Positions 29,127-37,435 are shown, counted from the first letter of the stretch. The stretch: 64,000 nt of DNA from Bacteroides sp. (GCA_023665805.1 JAMPDJ010000001.1:124001-188000), one strand, 5' to 3'. Translations and numbers: made by a program. Notes: a model not told the origin generated them from the letters alone.

Positions 29127-30038
29127 ATGAAACGTGTTTATTTTTTTATGATGCTTATGGTCAGTGCCATGCCACTGATGGCATCCTGTTCGGAGGACGA
29201 GGCTTCTATGGCTTATGAGCCACAGCCGCTCGAACCGTCCGGAAGTACCAAAACGCTTGTCGCGTATTTCTCGGCGACAGGGAACACTCATGCGGTGGCT
29301 CAGCGTATCGCCGAACTGACCGGTGCGGATGTTTATCGTATCGAACCGTCACGTCCATACGCGGCAAATCCTTACGATGACAGCCAGCTTATTCAGAACG
29401 AGGCGTACAATGACTTGCGCCCGGAAGTGGCAAATCTGCCATCGGCAGAGGAAATCGCCCGGTATGACACCATCTTTGTCGGCTCTCTCCTGTGGTGGCA
29501 TCAGCCGGCTATGGTGGTATGCACGTTCCTTGAATCCTACGACCTGAGCGACAAGGTGATTGTTCCGTTCATGACTTACGGAGCTACCACATATCTCAAC
29601 GAGGGTATGCAGAAACTTTTCAAATGCACGCCCAACTCAACACATATCCCGGAATCTCTGCCGGAAGACATAGACCCGGACAACATCCGTGAGCCGCAGA
29701 ATGATGATGAGGGCATCGACGTGCCCAATCGTCCCGGTCAGGTGGAAGGATGGCTGCGCCGCATAGGATGGTGGAATGCGGCATCGGGCATATCACAAAT
29801 TTCATCAGGCAACGACAGGATATTCTCTTTGGACATAAGCGGCGGCAATCTTGCTGTAAGTGTGGCTGAGGGGTATTCTCCCGCGCAACTGCACATTGCA
29901 TCAATAAGCGGCGCACTTGCATATAATGGCAATATCAGCGGCAATGAAAATATAGCATTGCCCCAAGGCACGTATGTGTTGCGGATGCAGTCTGGCCGCA
30001 CATCAGGTGTAGAAACACGCAAAATCATAGTACAATAA
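29127..30038 (+). CDS. Flavodoxin-domain lipoprotein with C-terminal tail domain
   Basis: 303 residues. A lipoprotein signal peptide ends at the lipobox LMAS-C (Cys20). A flavodoxin domain follows (about 40-175, FMN phosphate loop FSATGNTHAVA, later VPFMTYGATTY). The C-terminal 70 residues form a beta-rich domain ending TSGVETRKIIVQ, like the C-terminal sorting-type domains of Bacteroidetes secreted proteins. Flavodoxins are FMN electron carriers or quinone reductases in the cytoplasm. A membrane-anchored form in an exported set is unusual. It is the second gene of the operon, 10 bp before the next. Confidence 0.85.
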   Translation: MKRVYFFMMLMVSAMPLMASCSEDEASMAYEPQPLEPSGSTKTLVAYFSATGNTHAVAQRIAELTGADVYRIEPSRPYAANPYDDSQLIQNEAYNDLRPEVANLPSAEEIARYDTIFVGSLLWWHQPAMVVCTFLESYDLSDKVIVPFMTYGATTYLNEGMQKLFKCTPNSTHIPESLPEDIDPDNIREPQNDDEGIDVPNRPGQVEGWLRRIGWWNAASGISQISSGNDRIFSLDISGGNLAVSVAEGYSPAQLHIASISGALAYNGNISGNENIALPQGTYVLRMQSGRTSGVETRKIIVQ

Positions 30039-30048
30039 ATATAACGCG

Positions 30049-30738
30049 ATGAAAAAGACAATCTGCTTTATCATAACTCTTATGTATCTAATGGTCAATT
30101 CGACAGTTTCGGCACAATCACTTGACGGCAAGGAAAAGTCTGTGACGCTTATCGCAGCTTTTACTGCCCGTGGCGATATGGAGCGGTTGGATGAATCTTT
30201 TGACACCGGGCTGGACGCCGGACTTACCATCAACGAAATCAAGGAGATTCTTGTACAGATGTATGCCTATTGCGGTTTTCCGCGCTCGCTGAATGCCCTG
30301 AACAGATTTATGGCTAAGACTGAGCAGCGTGCGGTCGCTGGCAAACATGATGAAATCGGGAAAGAGGCAAGCCCTGTCGCCGCAGGAACGGATATGTCGG
30401 CTCTCGGCGAGGAGACACGGACAAGGCTTGTCGGTCGCCCTGTTACGGGCAGGGTCTATGAGTTCTGCCCCGTGATAGACGAATACCTGCGCTCTCATCT
30501 TTTCGGCGACATCTTCTCCCGTGACAATCTGAGCCACAGCTACCGCGAACTTGCCACAGTAGGTGCGCTTGCCGGAATGAACCTCGAAGGTCAGCTGCGC
30601 TCGCATCTCGGCATCTGCCGCAACCTCGGCTACTCGCAATCGCAACTGAGCGACTTTGCCAAGGTAATATCCAATGAAGTAGGTGCGGAGGAAGGAAAAA
30701 CCGTATCAAAGGTAGTGGAATCAATTTTTATAAAATAA
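30049..30738 (+). CDS. Exported carboxymuconolactone decarboxylase (AhpD-like) family protein
   Basis: 229 residues with a signal peptide (1-22, ending TVSAQ). Two CMD repeats follow (about 35-105 and 145-225), with YCGFPRSLNAL in the first and ELATVGALAGMNLEGQLRSHL in the second. The CxxC redox pair of AhpD is not present, since only single cysteines occur, so peroxidase-type chemistry by that motif is unlikely. The enzyme activity is unassigned. Genes of this type commonly travel with flavodoxin and cupin genes in gut Bacteroidetes, as here. Confidence 0.85.
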   Translation: MKKTICFIITLMYLMVNSTVSAQSLDGKEKSVTLIAAFTARGDMERLDESFDTGLDAGLTINEIKEILVQMYAYCGFPRSLNALNRFMAKTEQRAVAGKHDEIGKEASPVAAGTDMSALGEETRTRLVGRPVTGRVYEFCPVIDEYLRSHLFGDIFSRDNLSHSYRELATVGALAGMNLEGQLRSHLGICRNLGYSQSQLSDFAKVISNEVGAEEGKTVSKVVESIFIK

Positions 30739-30745
30739 GATAATA

Positions 30746-31258
30746 ATGAAAACAATAGCAACAATTTCAATTATGGCTATGGCAATGTTGATGAGTTCCT
30801 GTAATAATTCGGCAGGTGACAAGGTTACAGTGACAGAAAGTGATGCGACAGCAGAAGCCGTAACCGATGTTTTTGCAAAGGGCAAACTGCTTGTGGACAA
30901 TCCGAATTTCACCGGTGATGCGTGGCTTGAGACGTTCGTGTCGGCAGCAGACTCGATGGACTGCACCGTGGGTAACGTGACTTTTGCTCCCGGTGTACGC
31001 AACAGCTGGCATTCGCATCCGGGCGGACAGATTCTGCTCTGCACATCGGGGCGTGGTTACTATCAGGCAAAGGGTGAGCCTATCCGCCTGCTTATGCCGG
31101 GCGATGTGGTGAAAATAGCTCCCGATGTCATCCACTGGCATGGAGCCGCTCCCGACAGTAAGTTCACCCATATTGCCATCGGAACACAGACAAGCAAGGG
31201 CGGTGCGCAATGGTTCGACCCTGTTACTGATGAGGAATACAATAGTTACACTGAATAA
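30746..31258 (+). CDS. Cupin-domain lipoprotein
   Basis: 170 residues, with a lipoprotein signal (MLMSS-C, Cys19) and a single cupin barrel. The metal-binding motif residues lie in [13 protein letters not shown] and the second motif in [12 protein letters not shown], so two His pairs are available for a metal. Small exported cupins of this type are often found with CMD proteins and may form a paired enzyme, but the reaction is unknown. It starts 8 bp after the CMD gene. Confidence 0.85.
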   Translation: MKTIATISIMAMAMLMSSCNNSAGDKVTVTESDATAEAVTDVFAKGKLLVDNPNFTGDAWLETFVSAADSMDCTVGNVTFAPGVRNSWHSHPGGQILLCTSGRGYYQAKGEPIRLLMPGDVVKIAPDVIHWHGAAPDSKFTHIAIGTQTSKGGAQWFDPVTDEEYNSYTE

Positions 31259-31266
31259 TAGACATA

Positions 31267-32349
31267 ATGAAAAAATTACTGATAATGGCACTCTGTTCAA
31301 TCGTAGCGGTTGGTGCGTCAGCTCAAAACGCACTTTACACTGAGGTAGCAATCTCTGAGATGAAGAGCCACAACAGCAATCCGTGGGGGCTTGTATATGA
31401 CAATCCCGTCACTGAAAACGTGGAGGGGAAGGTGAATATCCATCCAATCAGATACGACCTCAACGGTCTGAAGATTGCGGCCAATGTATATACTCCGGCA
31501 GGTTATGACCCGGCGAAGAAATATCCCGCCATCGTGGTGGCTCATCCCAACGGCGGCGTTAAGGAGCAGGTTTCGGGCTATTACAGCCAGCTGATGGCGG
31601 AAAAAGGTTATATATGCCTCGCCTTCGACGCTGCATATCAGGGCGCAAGCGAGGGTATGCCCCGGCAGAAGGACATACCATCTAACCGCATCGAGGACAT
31701 ACACCGTGCCGCTGACATTCTCGCGCAATATCCCGGCGTGGATGCCGACCGTATGGGCATACTCGGAATATGTGGCGGTGGCGGATACACTCTCGCCGCC
31801 GCGCAGACCGACAAGCGTTTCAAGGCTGTGGCTACGCTGAGCATGTTCAACTCAGGACTGGTGCGCCGCAACGGATTTCTCGATACACAGATTAACACCG
31901 TGCAGGAGCGGCTTGCCGATGCCTGCGCCGCCCGTCAGCGTGAGGCCGTGACAGGAGTGCCTGAATACATAGGCGACATGAGCGGTATGACTCCCGAACA
32001 GGCGGCAAAGCTCCCCTTCGACCTCTACCGCGACGGCTATGACTACTATATAGTAAACTATTCGCATCCCAACTCCACATTCCGTTACACAAAGAGCAGT
32101 CTTGTTGACCTGATGGGCTTCGACGCTTCCGAGGGTATGTACCTTATCAATCAGCCCTTGCTGATGATAGCCGGAAGCATTGCCGACACATTCTATATGA
32201 CCGAGGCTTGTTACAGCAAAGCCACAGGCACACAGGACAAGGAACTGTTCCTCGTGCCCGGTGCGACACACATCAAGACTTATTATGTGCCTGAATATGT
32301 ACAACAGGTTGTGGGAAAACTAAACGAGTTCTTCGGTAATAAACTTTGA
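31267..32349 (+). CDS. Exported alpha/beta hydrolase with cysteine nucleophile (dienelactone-hydrolase-like)
   Basis: 360 residues with a signal peptide (1-19, ending ASAQ). The nucleophile elbow reads GICGGGG with Cys169 in place of the usual Ser, as in dienelactone hydrolases. A C-terminal His lies in [10 protein letters not shown] and an acid is likely in [10 protein letters not shown]. The oxyanion region is [11 protein letters not shown]. Hydrolysis of a lactone or ester is the likely reaction; the substrate is unknown. It lies 9 bp after the cupin gene in the same operon. Confidence 0.85.
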   Translation: MKKLLIMALCSIVAVGASAQNALYTEVAISEMKSHNSNPWGLVYDNPVTENVEGKVNIHPIRYDLNGLKIAANVYTPAGYDPAKKYPAIVVAHPNGGVKEQVSGYYSQLMAEKGYICLAFDAAYQGASEGMPRQKDIPSNRIEDIHRAADILAQYPGVDADRMGILGICGGGGYTLAAAQTDKRFKAVATLSMFNSGLVRRNGFLDTQINTVQERLADACAARQREAVTGVPEYIGDMSGMTPEQAAKLPFDLYRDGYDYYIVNYSHPNSTFRYTKSSLVDLMGFDASEGMYLINQPLLMIAGSIADTFYMTEACYSKATGTQDKELFLVPGATHIKTYYVPEYVQQVVGKLNEFFGNKL

Positions 32350-32357
32350 TTTACAAA

Positions 32358-32399
32358 CGGACGGAAACGACGTCAATAAAATGATACCGTTTCCGTCCG
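32358..32399. repeat. Hairpin within the cargo operon
   Basis: CGGACGGAAACG (32358-32369) pairs perfectly with CGTTTCCGTCCG (32388-32399). It has no T tract, so it could stabilise the upstream mRNA or weaken read-through into the last two genes. Confidence 0.5.
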
Positions 32400-32408
32400 A
32401 CATATAAT

Positions 32409-32777
32409 ATGAAAACAATGATAAAGTTAAAAGTATCAGGCGACAACGGCAACGCCGTTATTGCAATGGACAATAACGAGATAGTCAATTCGCTTGTCAG
32501 GCATCTGCCTCTTACCTTGCGTTTTGAGGATATAAATCTCCGAGAGAAATATATTGACCTTGATTCGCCTCTTGCCGGAAAAGGCGACAAAAAAACGACC
32601 TTTGAAGTAGGCGATTTCTCATATTGGCCTGCCGGACCGGGATTGGTTTTCTTTTACCGTCAGGACAATAAGGAGGTAAAGACGGGAGTAATCAGGCTCG
32701 GCAAGGTCATAAGCGGAATGGAGCTTTTCAATAAACCGTCCGAACTGGAAGTCACAATCGAACAAATGACAGACTGA
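32409..32777 (+). CDS. Cyclophilin-like fold protein
   Basis: 122 residues without a signal peptide. The pattern MIKLKVSGDNGNAVIAMDNNEIVNSLVRHLPLTL, then VGDFSYWPAGPGLVFFYRQ and GVIRLGKVISGMELF, matches the bacterial cyclophilin-like family. That family lacks the prolyl isomerase active site and has no assigned reaction. It often sits in AraC-controlled clusters with flavodoxins and dehydrogenases. It follows the hairpin and precedes a DHFR-like reductase by 3 bp. Confidence 0.78.
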   Translation: MKTMIKLKVSGDNGNAVIAMDNNEIVNSLVRHLPLTLRFEDINLREKYIDLDSPLAGKGDKKTTFEVGDFSYWPAGPGLVFFYRQDNKEVKTGVIRLGKVISGMELFNKPSELEVTIEQMTD

Positions 32778-32780
32778 GTT

Positions 32781-33491
32781 ATGCGCCCTGCTGTAATATG
32801 CCATATGATGAGTTCTGTTGACGGCAGACTCGTAAATGAACGATGGACTCAGCCATTTGACGGCAAGCCTCAGAGTGCGTTGGTGGCAGAATACGCCAAA
32901 GCCGGACGTACGCTTGACACTGACGCATGGATGTTCGGATTGAAAACAGCACAGGCTTTCCTGCCATATAAATTCGTTGCAAAAAAACGGATATTAAATA
33001 TGGAGAGAAAGCCGTTCCATGCGAACCGCACATCAGAAAGGCTTTTTATTGTTTCAGATCCGGAAGGAACGATTTACTATAATCAGTCAAAAGTACGAGG
33101 CGATGACATACTTACTATTCTTGGAGAGGCTGCGCCGGACGATTATTTGCTTCATCTGCAAAAAGCAGGAATCTCATATATTTTTGCCGGAGAAGATGGG
33201 CTTGACCTCGCCCATGCTCTTGATGTCATAGGCTCTGAATTTGGCATAAAAGCCATTTCACTGCAAGGCGGAGGCATCATCAATGGCGCATTTCTAAAGG
33301 CTGGATTGATTGATGAAATAAGCATCGCGATTTATCCCGGCGTTGACGGATTATCAGGTATTCCTTCAATATTTGAAAGTATAGGAGCACCGGACGATTT
33401 ACCGGCACAGGGACAATTATTGGAATTGAAATCAGTCACACAAATGGGTGAAGGTGTGGTCTGGTTAAGATATTCGGTTCATCATAAATAG
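32781..33491 (+). CDS. DHFR/RibD-C-type reductase 1
   Basis: 236 residues of the dihydrofolate-reductase-like (RibD C-terminal) fold: N-terminal VICHMMSSVDGRL, the middle AGISYIFAGEDGLDLAHAL, and the NADPH-binding stretch ISLQGGGIINGAFLKAGLIDEISI. Homologues reduce a variety of carbonyl or pyrimidine substrates with NADPH, so the substrate is open. A paralogue of similar length lies in the next operon (34472-35155). It is predicted cytoplasmic and the last gene of the first cargo operon; a hairpin follows. Confidence 0.83.
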   Translation: MRPAVICHMMSSVDGRLVNERWTQPFDGKPQSALVAEYAKAGRTLDTDAWMFGLKTAQAFLPYKFVAKKRILNMERKPFHANRTSERLFIVSDPEGTIYYNQSKVRGDDILTILGEAAPDDYLLHLQKAGISYIFAGEDGLDLAHALDVIGSEFGIKAISLQGGGIINGAFLKAGLIDEISIAIYPGVDGLSGIPSIFESIGAPDDLPAQGQLLELKSVTQMGEGVVWLRYSVHHK

Positions 33492-33496
33492 TAAAA

Positions 33497-33531
33497 ATAG
33501 CGTCTGCCTGTGCTGCGGGTTGACGCTATTG
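33497..33531. terminator. Hairpin after the first cargo operon
   Basis: AATAGCGTC (33497-33505) pairs with GACGCTATT (33523-33531). The T run is weak, so termination may be partial. Confidence 0.5.
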
Positions 33532-33547
33532 GTTATCATTGCATCAA

Positions 33548-33616
33548 ATTCCGTAAAGTTGGTTATCAATTCAGTATTTATGGTTACGATATTTGCTTGG
33601 TAATGTGCTAATTTTG
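33548..33616 (+). promoter_or_regulatory. Operator and promoter of the second cargo operon
   Basis: ATTCCGTAA (33548), GGTTATC (33561) and the -7 element TAATTTTG (33609-33616) recur here at the same offsets (0, 13, 61) as in the first operon (27873, 27886, 27934). The -7 elements are identical and the bases after them nearly so. Control by the same AraC protein is the simplest reading. Confidence 0.65.
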
Positions 33617-33638
33617 CATCATCCATAATAAGATTCGC

Positions 33639-34475
33639 ATGAACAAAGAAGTAATGATATTGACCGGAGCCGGTCAGATAGGTATGGCGATAGCCCGGCG
33701 CATGGGCTACGGCATGAAGATTGTCATCGGCGACCGCAGTCTTGACAATGCAAAGGCGATATGCGCAATAATGAACAACGCCGGATTTGACACCGTGCCG
33801 TTTGAAATGGACTTGTCAAGGCGTGAGTCCATTCTCGCCTTAATCGCCGAGGCACGAAAGTACGGAGAGATTTCAATGCTTGTAAACGCTGCCGGAGTGT
33901 CGCCCAGTCAGGCATCTGTCGAAACAATCCTGCGTGTTGATCTATACGGCACAGCCGTTCTTCTTGAAGAAGTCGGCAAGGTGGTAAAACCCGGTGGAAC
34001 GGGCGTGACCATCTCCAGTCAAAGCGGTCACCGTATGCCCGCCCTGACACCGGAACAGGATTGTCTGCTTGCAACGACTCCGACAGAGGATTTGCTTTCG
34101 CTTGAAATGCTCCAGCCGGAAAACATAAACAATACACTCCACGCCTATCAGATGGCGAAACGCTGCAATGTGAAGCGTGTGATGGCGGAGGCGGTAAAGT
34201 GGGGAGATCGTGGTGCACGTATCAACTCCATATCCCCTGGTATCATCGTCACTCCGCTTGCCATAGACGAGTTCAACGGACCGCGCGGCGACTTCTATAA
34301 AAACATGTTCGCCAAGTGCCCGGCAGGTCGCCCCGGCACTGCCGACGAGGTGGCAAATGTGGCGGAACTGCTGATGAGCAAGCGCGGAGCGTTCATCACC
34401 GGTGCCGATTTCCTCATTGACGGCGGCGCGACCGCTTCATATTTTTACGGACCATTAAAACCTAATCAAAAATGA
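33639..34475 (+). CDS. Short-chain dehydrogenase/reductase
   Basis: 278 residues. The Rossmann motif TGAGQIG (8-14) lies near the N-terminus. The central NAAG motif (VNAAGVSP), Ser in SSQSGH, and YQMAK (Tyr-x3-Lys) are all present. About 35 residues are inserted between the catalytic Ser and Tyr compared with classical SDRs, forming a longer substrate lid. The C-terminus has GADFLIDGGATAS. Cytoplasmic NAD(P)H-dependent carbonyl or alcohol oxidoreduction is expected; the substrate is unknown. It is the first gene of a four-gene operon with each junction overlapping by 4 bp (ATGA). Confidence 0.88.
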   Translation: MNKEVMILTGAGQIGMAIARRMGYGMKIVIGDRSLDNAKAICAIMNNAGFDTVPFEMDLSRRESILALIAEARKYGEISMLVNAAGVSPSQASVETILRVDLYGTAVLLEEVGKVVKPGGTGVTISSQSGHRMPALTPEQDCLLATTPTEDLLSLEMLQPENINNTLHAYQMAKRCNVKRVMAEAVKWGDRGARINSISPGIIVTPLAIDEFNGPRGDFYKNMFAKCPAGRPGTADEVANVAELLMSKRGAFITGADFLIDGGATASYFYGPLKPNQK

Positions 34476-35155
34476 AAAGACCTTATATAGTGTGCCACAT
34501 GGTGGCTTCAATCGACGGTCGCATAGACTGCTCGATGGTTGATAAAATAAGTGGTGACGAATATTACGACACGCTTGAAAAGCTGGATTGTCCTACTTCG
34601 CTCGAAGGCAGGGTGACGATGGAACATTACAACGCGGCTGAGGAGCCGTTCGTAGCCTGCAACCCTACGCCATTTGGTAGGTCATCGGTTTATAAAGCCG
34701 TAAACTCCGATGAGTATATAGTAGCCGTGGATACACACGGGAAACTACGCTGGCCGGCTTCTGAAATCGATGGCGTTCCTCTTGCCTGCATCGTGAGCGA
34801 GCAGGTGTCGCAGGAATATATTGAAATGCTCAGAAGTCAGGGCATATCATATATCTGTATCGGTAGTGAGGCGATAGACTTGCCAAAGGCTATGGAAATA
34901 TTATACTCTGAGTTTGGAGTGGAGCGCATGGCCATTCTCGGTGGAGGACATATCAACGGCGGTTTCCTCGCCGCCGGTCTTATTGATGAAGTGAGCCTGC
35001 TCCTTGCACCCGGCATTGACGGACGCAAAGGTCAGACCGCACTTTTCGACGGCATTCCCGACATGGAGCGTATGCCGGTGAAACTATCGCTGGAAAGCGT
35101 TGAACGCATTGAGAACGGCACGTTATGGATAAGATATAAAACCAATTACCAATGA
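34472..35155 (+). CDS. DHFR/RibD-C-type reductase 2
   Basis: 227 residues, a paralogue of the product of 32781-33491 with the same landmarks: VCHMVASIDGRID, SQGISYICIGSEAIDLPKAM and MAILGGGHINGGFLAAGLIDEVSLLL. The start codon overlaps the SDR stop (ATGA), so translation is coupled. Having one copy in each of the two co-regulated operons suggests they act on related substrates (inference). Confidence 0.85.
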   Translation: MKRPYIVCHMVASIDGRIDCSMVDKISGDEYYDTLEKLDCPTSLEGRVTMEHYNAAEEPFVACNPTPFGRSSVYKAVNSDEYIVAVDTHGKLRWPASEIDGVPLACIVSEQVSQEYIEMLRSQGISYICIGSEAIDLPKAMEILYSEFGVERMAILGGGHINGGFLAAGLIDEVSLLLAPGIDGRKGQTALFDGIPDMERMPVKLSLESVERIENGTLWIRYKTNYQ

Positions 35156-35721
35156 AAAAGATATTCAATATTTTAATGGTGTTTTTGGCAACCGCTTTGC
35201 CGTTGGCATCATGTAGCAAAACTAAAAAGTCGACAGAAATGAAATCAAATGAGAAAGCCATTGTTTGCTATTTTTCGGCAACAGGGACAACCGCAGACGC
35301 AGCCCACCGTATAGCCGAAATAGCAGGAGCCGATATTCATGAAATAGCTCCCGCAGAGAAATATACATCAGCCGATCTTGACTGGACCGACAGCCTAAGC
35401 CGTAGTTATGTAGAAATGCACAACCGCACATTCCGCCCGGCTCTGAAAGATTCTGTAACTGATTTGTCGGAATACTCAGTCGTTTTCATCGGCTATCCAA
35501 ACTGGTGGAACACGCATCCTACAATCATCAACACATTCATCGAAAACAACAATCTTCAAGGCAAGACCATTGTGCCATTCATGACCTCAGGTGGAAGTAA
35601 CATCATCAACAGCGAGAAGGAACTGAAAGAACAATATCCGTCTTTGAGTTTTGCCAAAGGACTTTTGATGAACGGAGTCAGCGAGAGTGACATCAAAGAA
35701 TGGATTGAAAAACTGAAATGA
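35152..35721 (+). CDS. Flavodoxin-domain lipoprotein 2
   Basis: 189 residues. The lipoprotein signal ends PLAS-C (Cys21). A flavodoxin domain follows with FMN loop [25 protein letters not shown] and [10 protein letters not shown]. It is shorter than the other flavodoxin (29127-30038) because it lacks the C-terminal tail domain. The start overlaps the previous stop by 4 bp. It is the only gene of the second operon with an export signal. Confidence 0.87.
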   Translation: MKKIFNILMVFLATALPLASCSKTKKSTEMKSNEKAIVCYFSATGTTADAAHRIAEIAGADIHEIAPAEKYTSADLDWTDSLSRSYVEMHNRTFRPALKDSVTDLSEYSVVFIGYPNWWNTHPTIINTFIENNNLQGKTIVPFMTSGGSNIINSEKELKEQYPSLSFAKGLLMNGVSESDIKEWIEKLK

Positions 35722-36248
35722 TGATGGATGAAATACGGATAGATTGTGCGCATCCCTCTCCGGAGGAAGCGGAACTCTCAAAGCAGCAGATGCAAACATT
35801 GTTCAAACTAAATCATACAATGCCTGCCACCGAGGGATTTGACGCTTTAGTGCGCGAGTTATTCCCTGATATGGGTGAAGACAGCCGCGTCACCACTCCA
35901 TTGAATGGCGTGAGATTTAACAAAGTTAAAATCGGACGTAAAGTAATAGTACAAAGCAACTGCTTGATGATGTCAGCCGGAGGGATTACTATCGAGGACG
36001 AAGCGATGATAGCTGCCAATGTTCAACTGATATCCAACAATCACGACCTTGAAGAGCGTATGGTGATTACCTGTAAACCGGTCAAGATTTGTCGCCGTGC
36101 ATGGATTGGAGCCGGAGCTACAATCCTGCCCGGTGTCACGGTTGGAGAAAATGCCGTTGTCGGTGCCGGTAGCGTTGTGACACACGACGTGGAGCCAAAT
36201 ACAATCGTGGCAGGAAATCCGGCACGCTTGATACGGCGCATAAAATAG
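35718..36248 (+). CDS. Left-handed beta-helix (hexapeptide) O-acetyltransferase
   Basis: 176 residues: an N-terminal Maa-type helical region and a left-handed parallel beta-helix with repeated hexapeptides ([40 protein letters not shown]) and the loop Asn-His at NNHD that carries the catalytic His. It ends [13 protein letters not shown], as in maltose/galactoside acetyltransferases. It probably transfers acetyl from acetyl-CoA to a sugar or other small alcohol. It is the last gene of the operon, and the start overlaps the flavodoxin stop by 4 bp. Confidence 0.85.
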   Translation: MMMDEIRIDCAHPSPEEAELSKQQMQTLFKLNHTMPATEGFDALVRELFPDMGEDSRVTTPLNGVRFNKVKIGRKVIVQSNCLMMSAGGITIEDEAMIAANVQLISNNHDLEERMVITCKPVKICRRAWIGAGATILPGVTVGENAVVGAGSVVTHDVEPNTIVAGNPARLIRRIK

Positions 36249-36249
36249 T

Positions 36250-36393
36250 TTATGATTCGGAAGAATTGACCATGTGATATTCGCTTGGCGACATACTGAT
36301 ATGTTTTACGCAGTAACGGAAGGAATAGCTGACAGATGTAAACTTCATCTCGTCGACTATTTCAGTTATGGAAAGGTTGCTGTCATTGAGAAA
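36250..36393 (-). pseudogene. C-terminal remnant of an AraC-family regulator
   Basis: The last 47 or so codons read as the second half of an AraC HTH: LNDSNLSITEIVDEMKFTSV, then SYSFRYCVKHISMSPSEYH. Upstream of about 36393 the homology ends, and the frame runs antisense into the NtrC-type remnant. The nominal 90-residue ORF to 36522 is therefore a chimera and not a complete gene. Confidence 0.7.
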
Positions 36394-36402
36394 ATTGTCC
36401 GT

Positions 36403-36689
36403 GACCAGGCAACGTGCGGGAGTTGAGGCAGAAGATTTTACGGCAGCCCTGCAAGCCAAGGGCGATATGATAACCGAAGAAAATCTGGAGTTGAATTTAG
36501 ATAGTAATGCCTCCTTGTCCATCTTTGCCCCTTAAAAATGCAGCAGATGAGAAAATGCGCATCCTACGAGCATTGAAACAGGCTGACGGTAACAGAAAAA
36601 CCGCAGGACGACTATTGGGAATCGGCAGGACAACGCTCTATCGAAAGATGGAAGAATATGGACTTAAATATGAATTTCGGCAACCATAG
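36403..36689 (+). pseudogene. Frameshifted C-terminal remnant of a sigma-54 (NtrC/RteB-like) regulator
   Basis: Three plus-strand fragments in different frames add up to the end of an NtrC-type protein: GNVRELRQKIL (end of the AAA+ domain, from about 36408), then GDMITEENLELNLDS, then LKNAADEKMRILRALKQADG (from 36531) with the Fis-type HTH GNRKTAGRLLGIGRTTLYRKMEEYG. The frame changes and the missing receiver and most of the AAA+ domain show that it is dead. RteB-like regulators are common on Bacteroides conjugative elements, so this may be a relic of a larger ancestor (inference). Confidence 0.65.
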
Positions 36690-36745
36690 CCGATAATTCA
36701 TTGAATTTGCCTATTTTCAAAGGTGTGTTTTTCAAAAAATAATAT

Positions 36746-36753
36746 TACCTTTG
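36746..36753 (+). promoter_or_regulatory. Possible outward-facing promoter at the right end of the element
   Basis: TACCTTTG at 36746-36753 reads out of the element toward the permease remnant, antisense to it. No convincing -33 element. It is followed by AAGCGTTCTTTTGAT (36764-36778), which is the inverted match of a left-end sequence. Confidence 0.35.
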
Positions 36754-36887
36754 CATTTAGGAAAAGCGTTCTTTTGATTTACTGCAAAACGAGGTTAAAT
36801 ATAGAATTTCGCTGGTTTCTAAATCGTTACCTATTAAGCTGAAATATCTTGTAACATTCTGTATTTTAGTGAGAAAGAAAAAGTATT

Positions 36888-36894
36888 ATGTCTT
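36888..36894 (+). repeat. Right attachment-site core (attR) of the 16-kb element
   Basis: ATGTCTT, identical and in the same orientation as 20901-20907. Beyond it lies permease coding sequence on the minus strand. Confidence 0.85.
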
Positions 36895-37233
36895 CTCACG
36901 TGACGTGGCATCCTCGAAGTTGAAATTCACGCCCAATGGCCGGTACCAGAAGTCCACTTCGCGCACTGACGGGAGGCGATGCTGGTAGATTTGTGCAATC
37001 AGTGTGCTGTCGGGCGCACGCATGTACTGTGTCGAGATATCATGGACAATCTGCACAATGTGCGTGTCTGTATTTGTTTGCCTGGCATATCTGATGGTGG
37101 CGGCGGTCAGCACCGCCTGTATCGTCAGTGCGAAGCACACCACGCCCACGGCAAGGCACAGGATGGAGATGACGTTCTGTGTCTTGTATTTGAGCATGTG
37201 GCGCCAGGCGGTGGCAATGTAGTGTAGTAACAT
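36895..37233 (-). pseudogene. 5' part of the interrupted ABC permease gene
   Basis: The minus-strand frame from the ATG at 37233 gives 113 residues of a MacB/FtsX-type permease. A cytoplasmic N-terminus (IATAWRHMLKYKTQNVIS) is followed by a first membrane segment (ILCLAVGVVCFALTIQAVLT) and the beginning of the periplasmic domain. It then enters the element and stops at TAA two codons later. Joined through the 7-bp core to 20900 and below, the frame continues without a shift as REKT-CLCSFNNVPPR. The gene is preceded by a sigma-54 promoter. Confidence 0.88.
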
Positions 37234-37419
37234 ATATTATATAAAGGTATGTGTATATTATTAAACGTGTGTTCACAGTGGAATAGTATGTCGGGGGCGC
37301 ATCTAAGTCCCCGATGGCTGACGCGTGGATGTTAAGGCGGATGGCGGTAGGGCATGGTGTGGATGTTTGTAGGTGTGTGTTGAGCGTTGTTTGTGTGGAA
37401 TTGCTTCCATGCATAACTC

Positions 37420-37435
37420 TGCAAATAGCGTGCCA
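37420..37435 (-). promoter_or_regulatory. Sigma-54 promoter of the interrupted ABC transporter
   Basis: The minus strand reads TGGCACGCTATTTGCA, a full match to the -24/-12 consensus TGGCAC-N5-TTGCA. The predicted start near 37409 lies about 176 nt before the permease ATG. It points toward the transporter and away from the adjacent NtrC-type regulator gene. Confidence 0.8.

Larger units (their letters stand above)
20901..36894. mobile_element. Integrated 15,987-bp mobilizable/integrative element carrying an AraC-controlled redox cluster
   Basis: The element is bounded by 7-bp direct repeats ATGTCTT and inserted in an ABC permease gene, whose two halves (36895-37233 and 18415-20900) lie on either side. 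The left end holds two tandem tyrosine recombinases, an HTH/RhuM-like protein, two excisionase-like HTH proteins, DUF3408 and a mobilization accessory protein. The rest is cargo: an AraC regulator and eleven metabolic genes in two operons. Gene remnants lie at the right end. No relaxase, coupling protein or conjugation genes are present, so any transfer would need another element in trans. The boundaries are exact at sequence level, to within the 7-bp repeat. Confidence 0.9.

Noticed and set aside
36250..36522. Intact 90-residue minus-strand protein
   Set aside because: Only the last 47 or so codons resemble a protein family (AraC HTH); the upstream part is antisense to an NtrC-type remnant. 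Treated as two pseudogene fragments.
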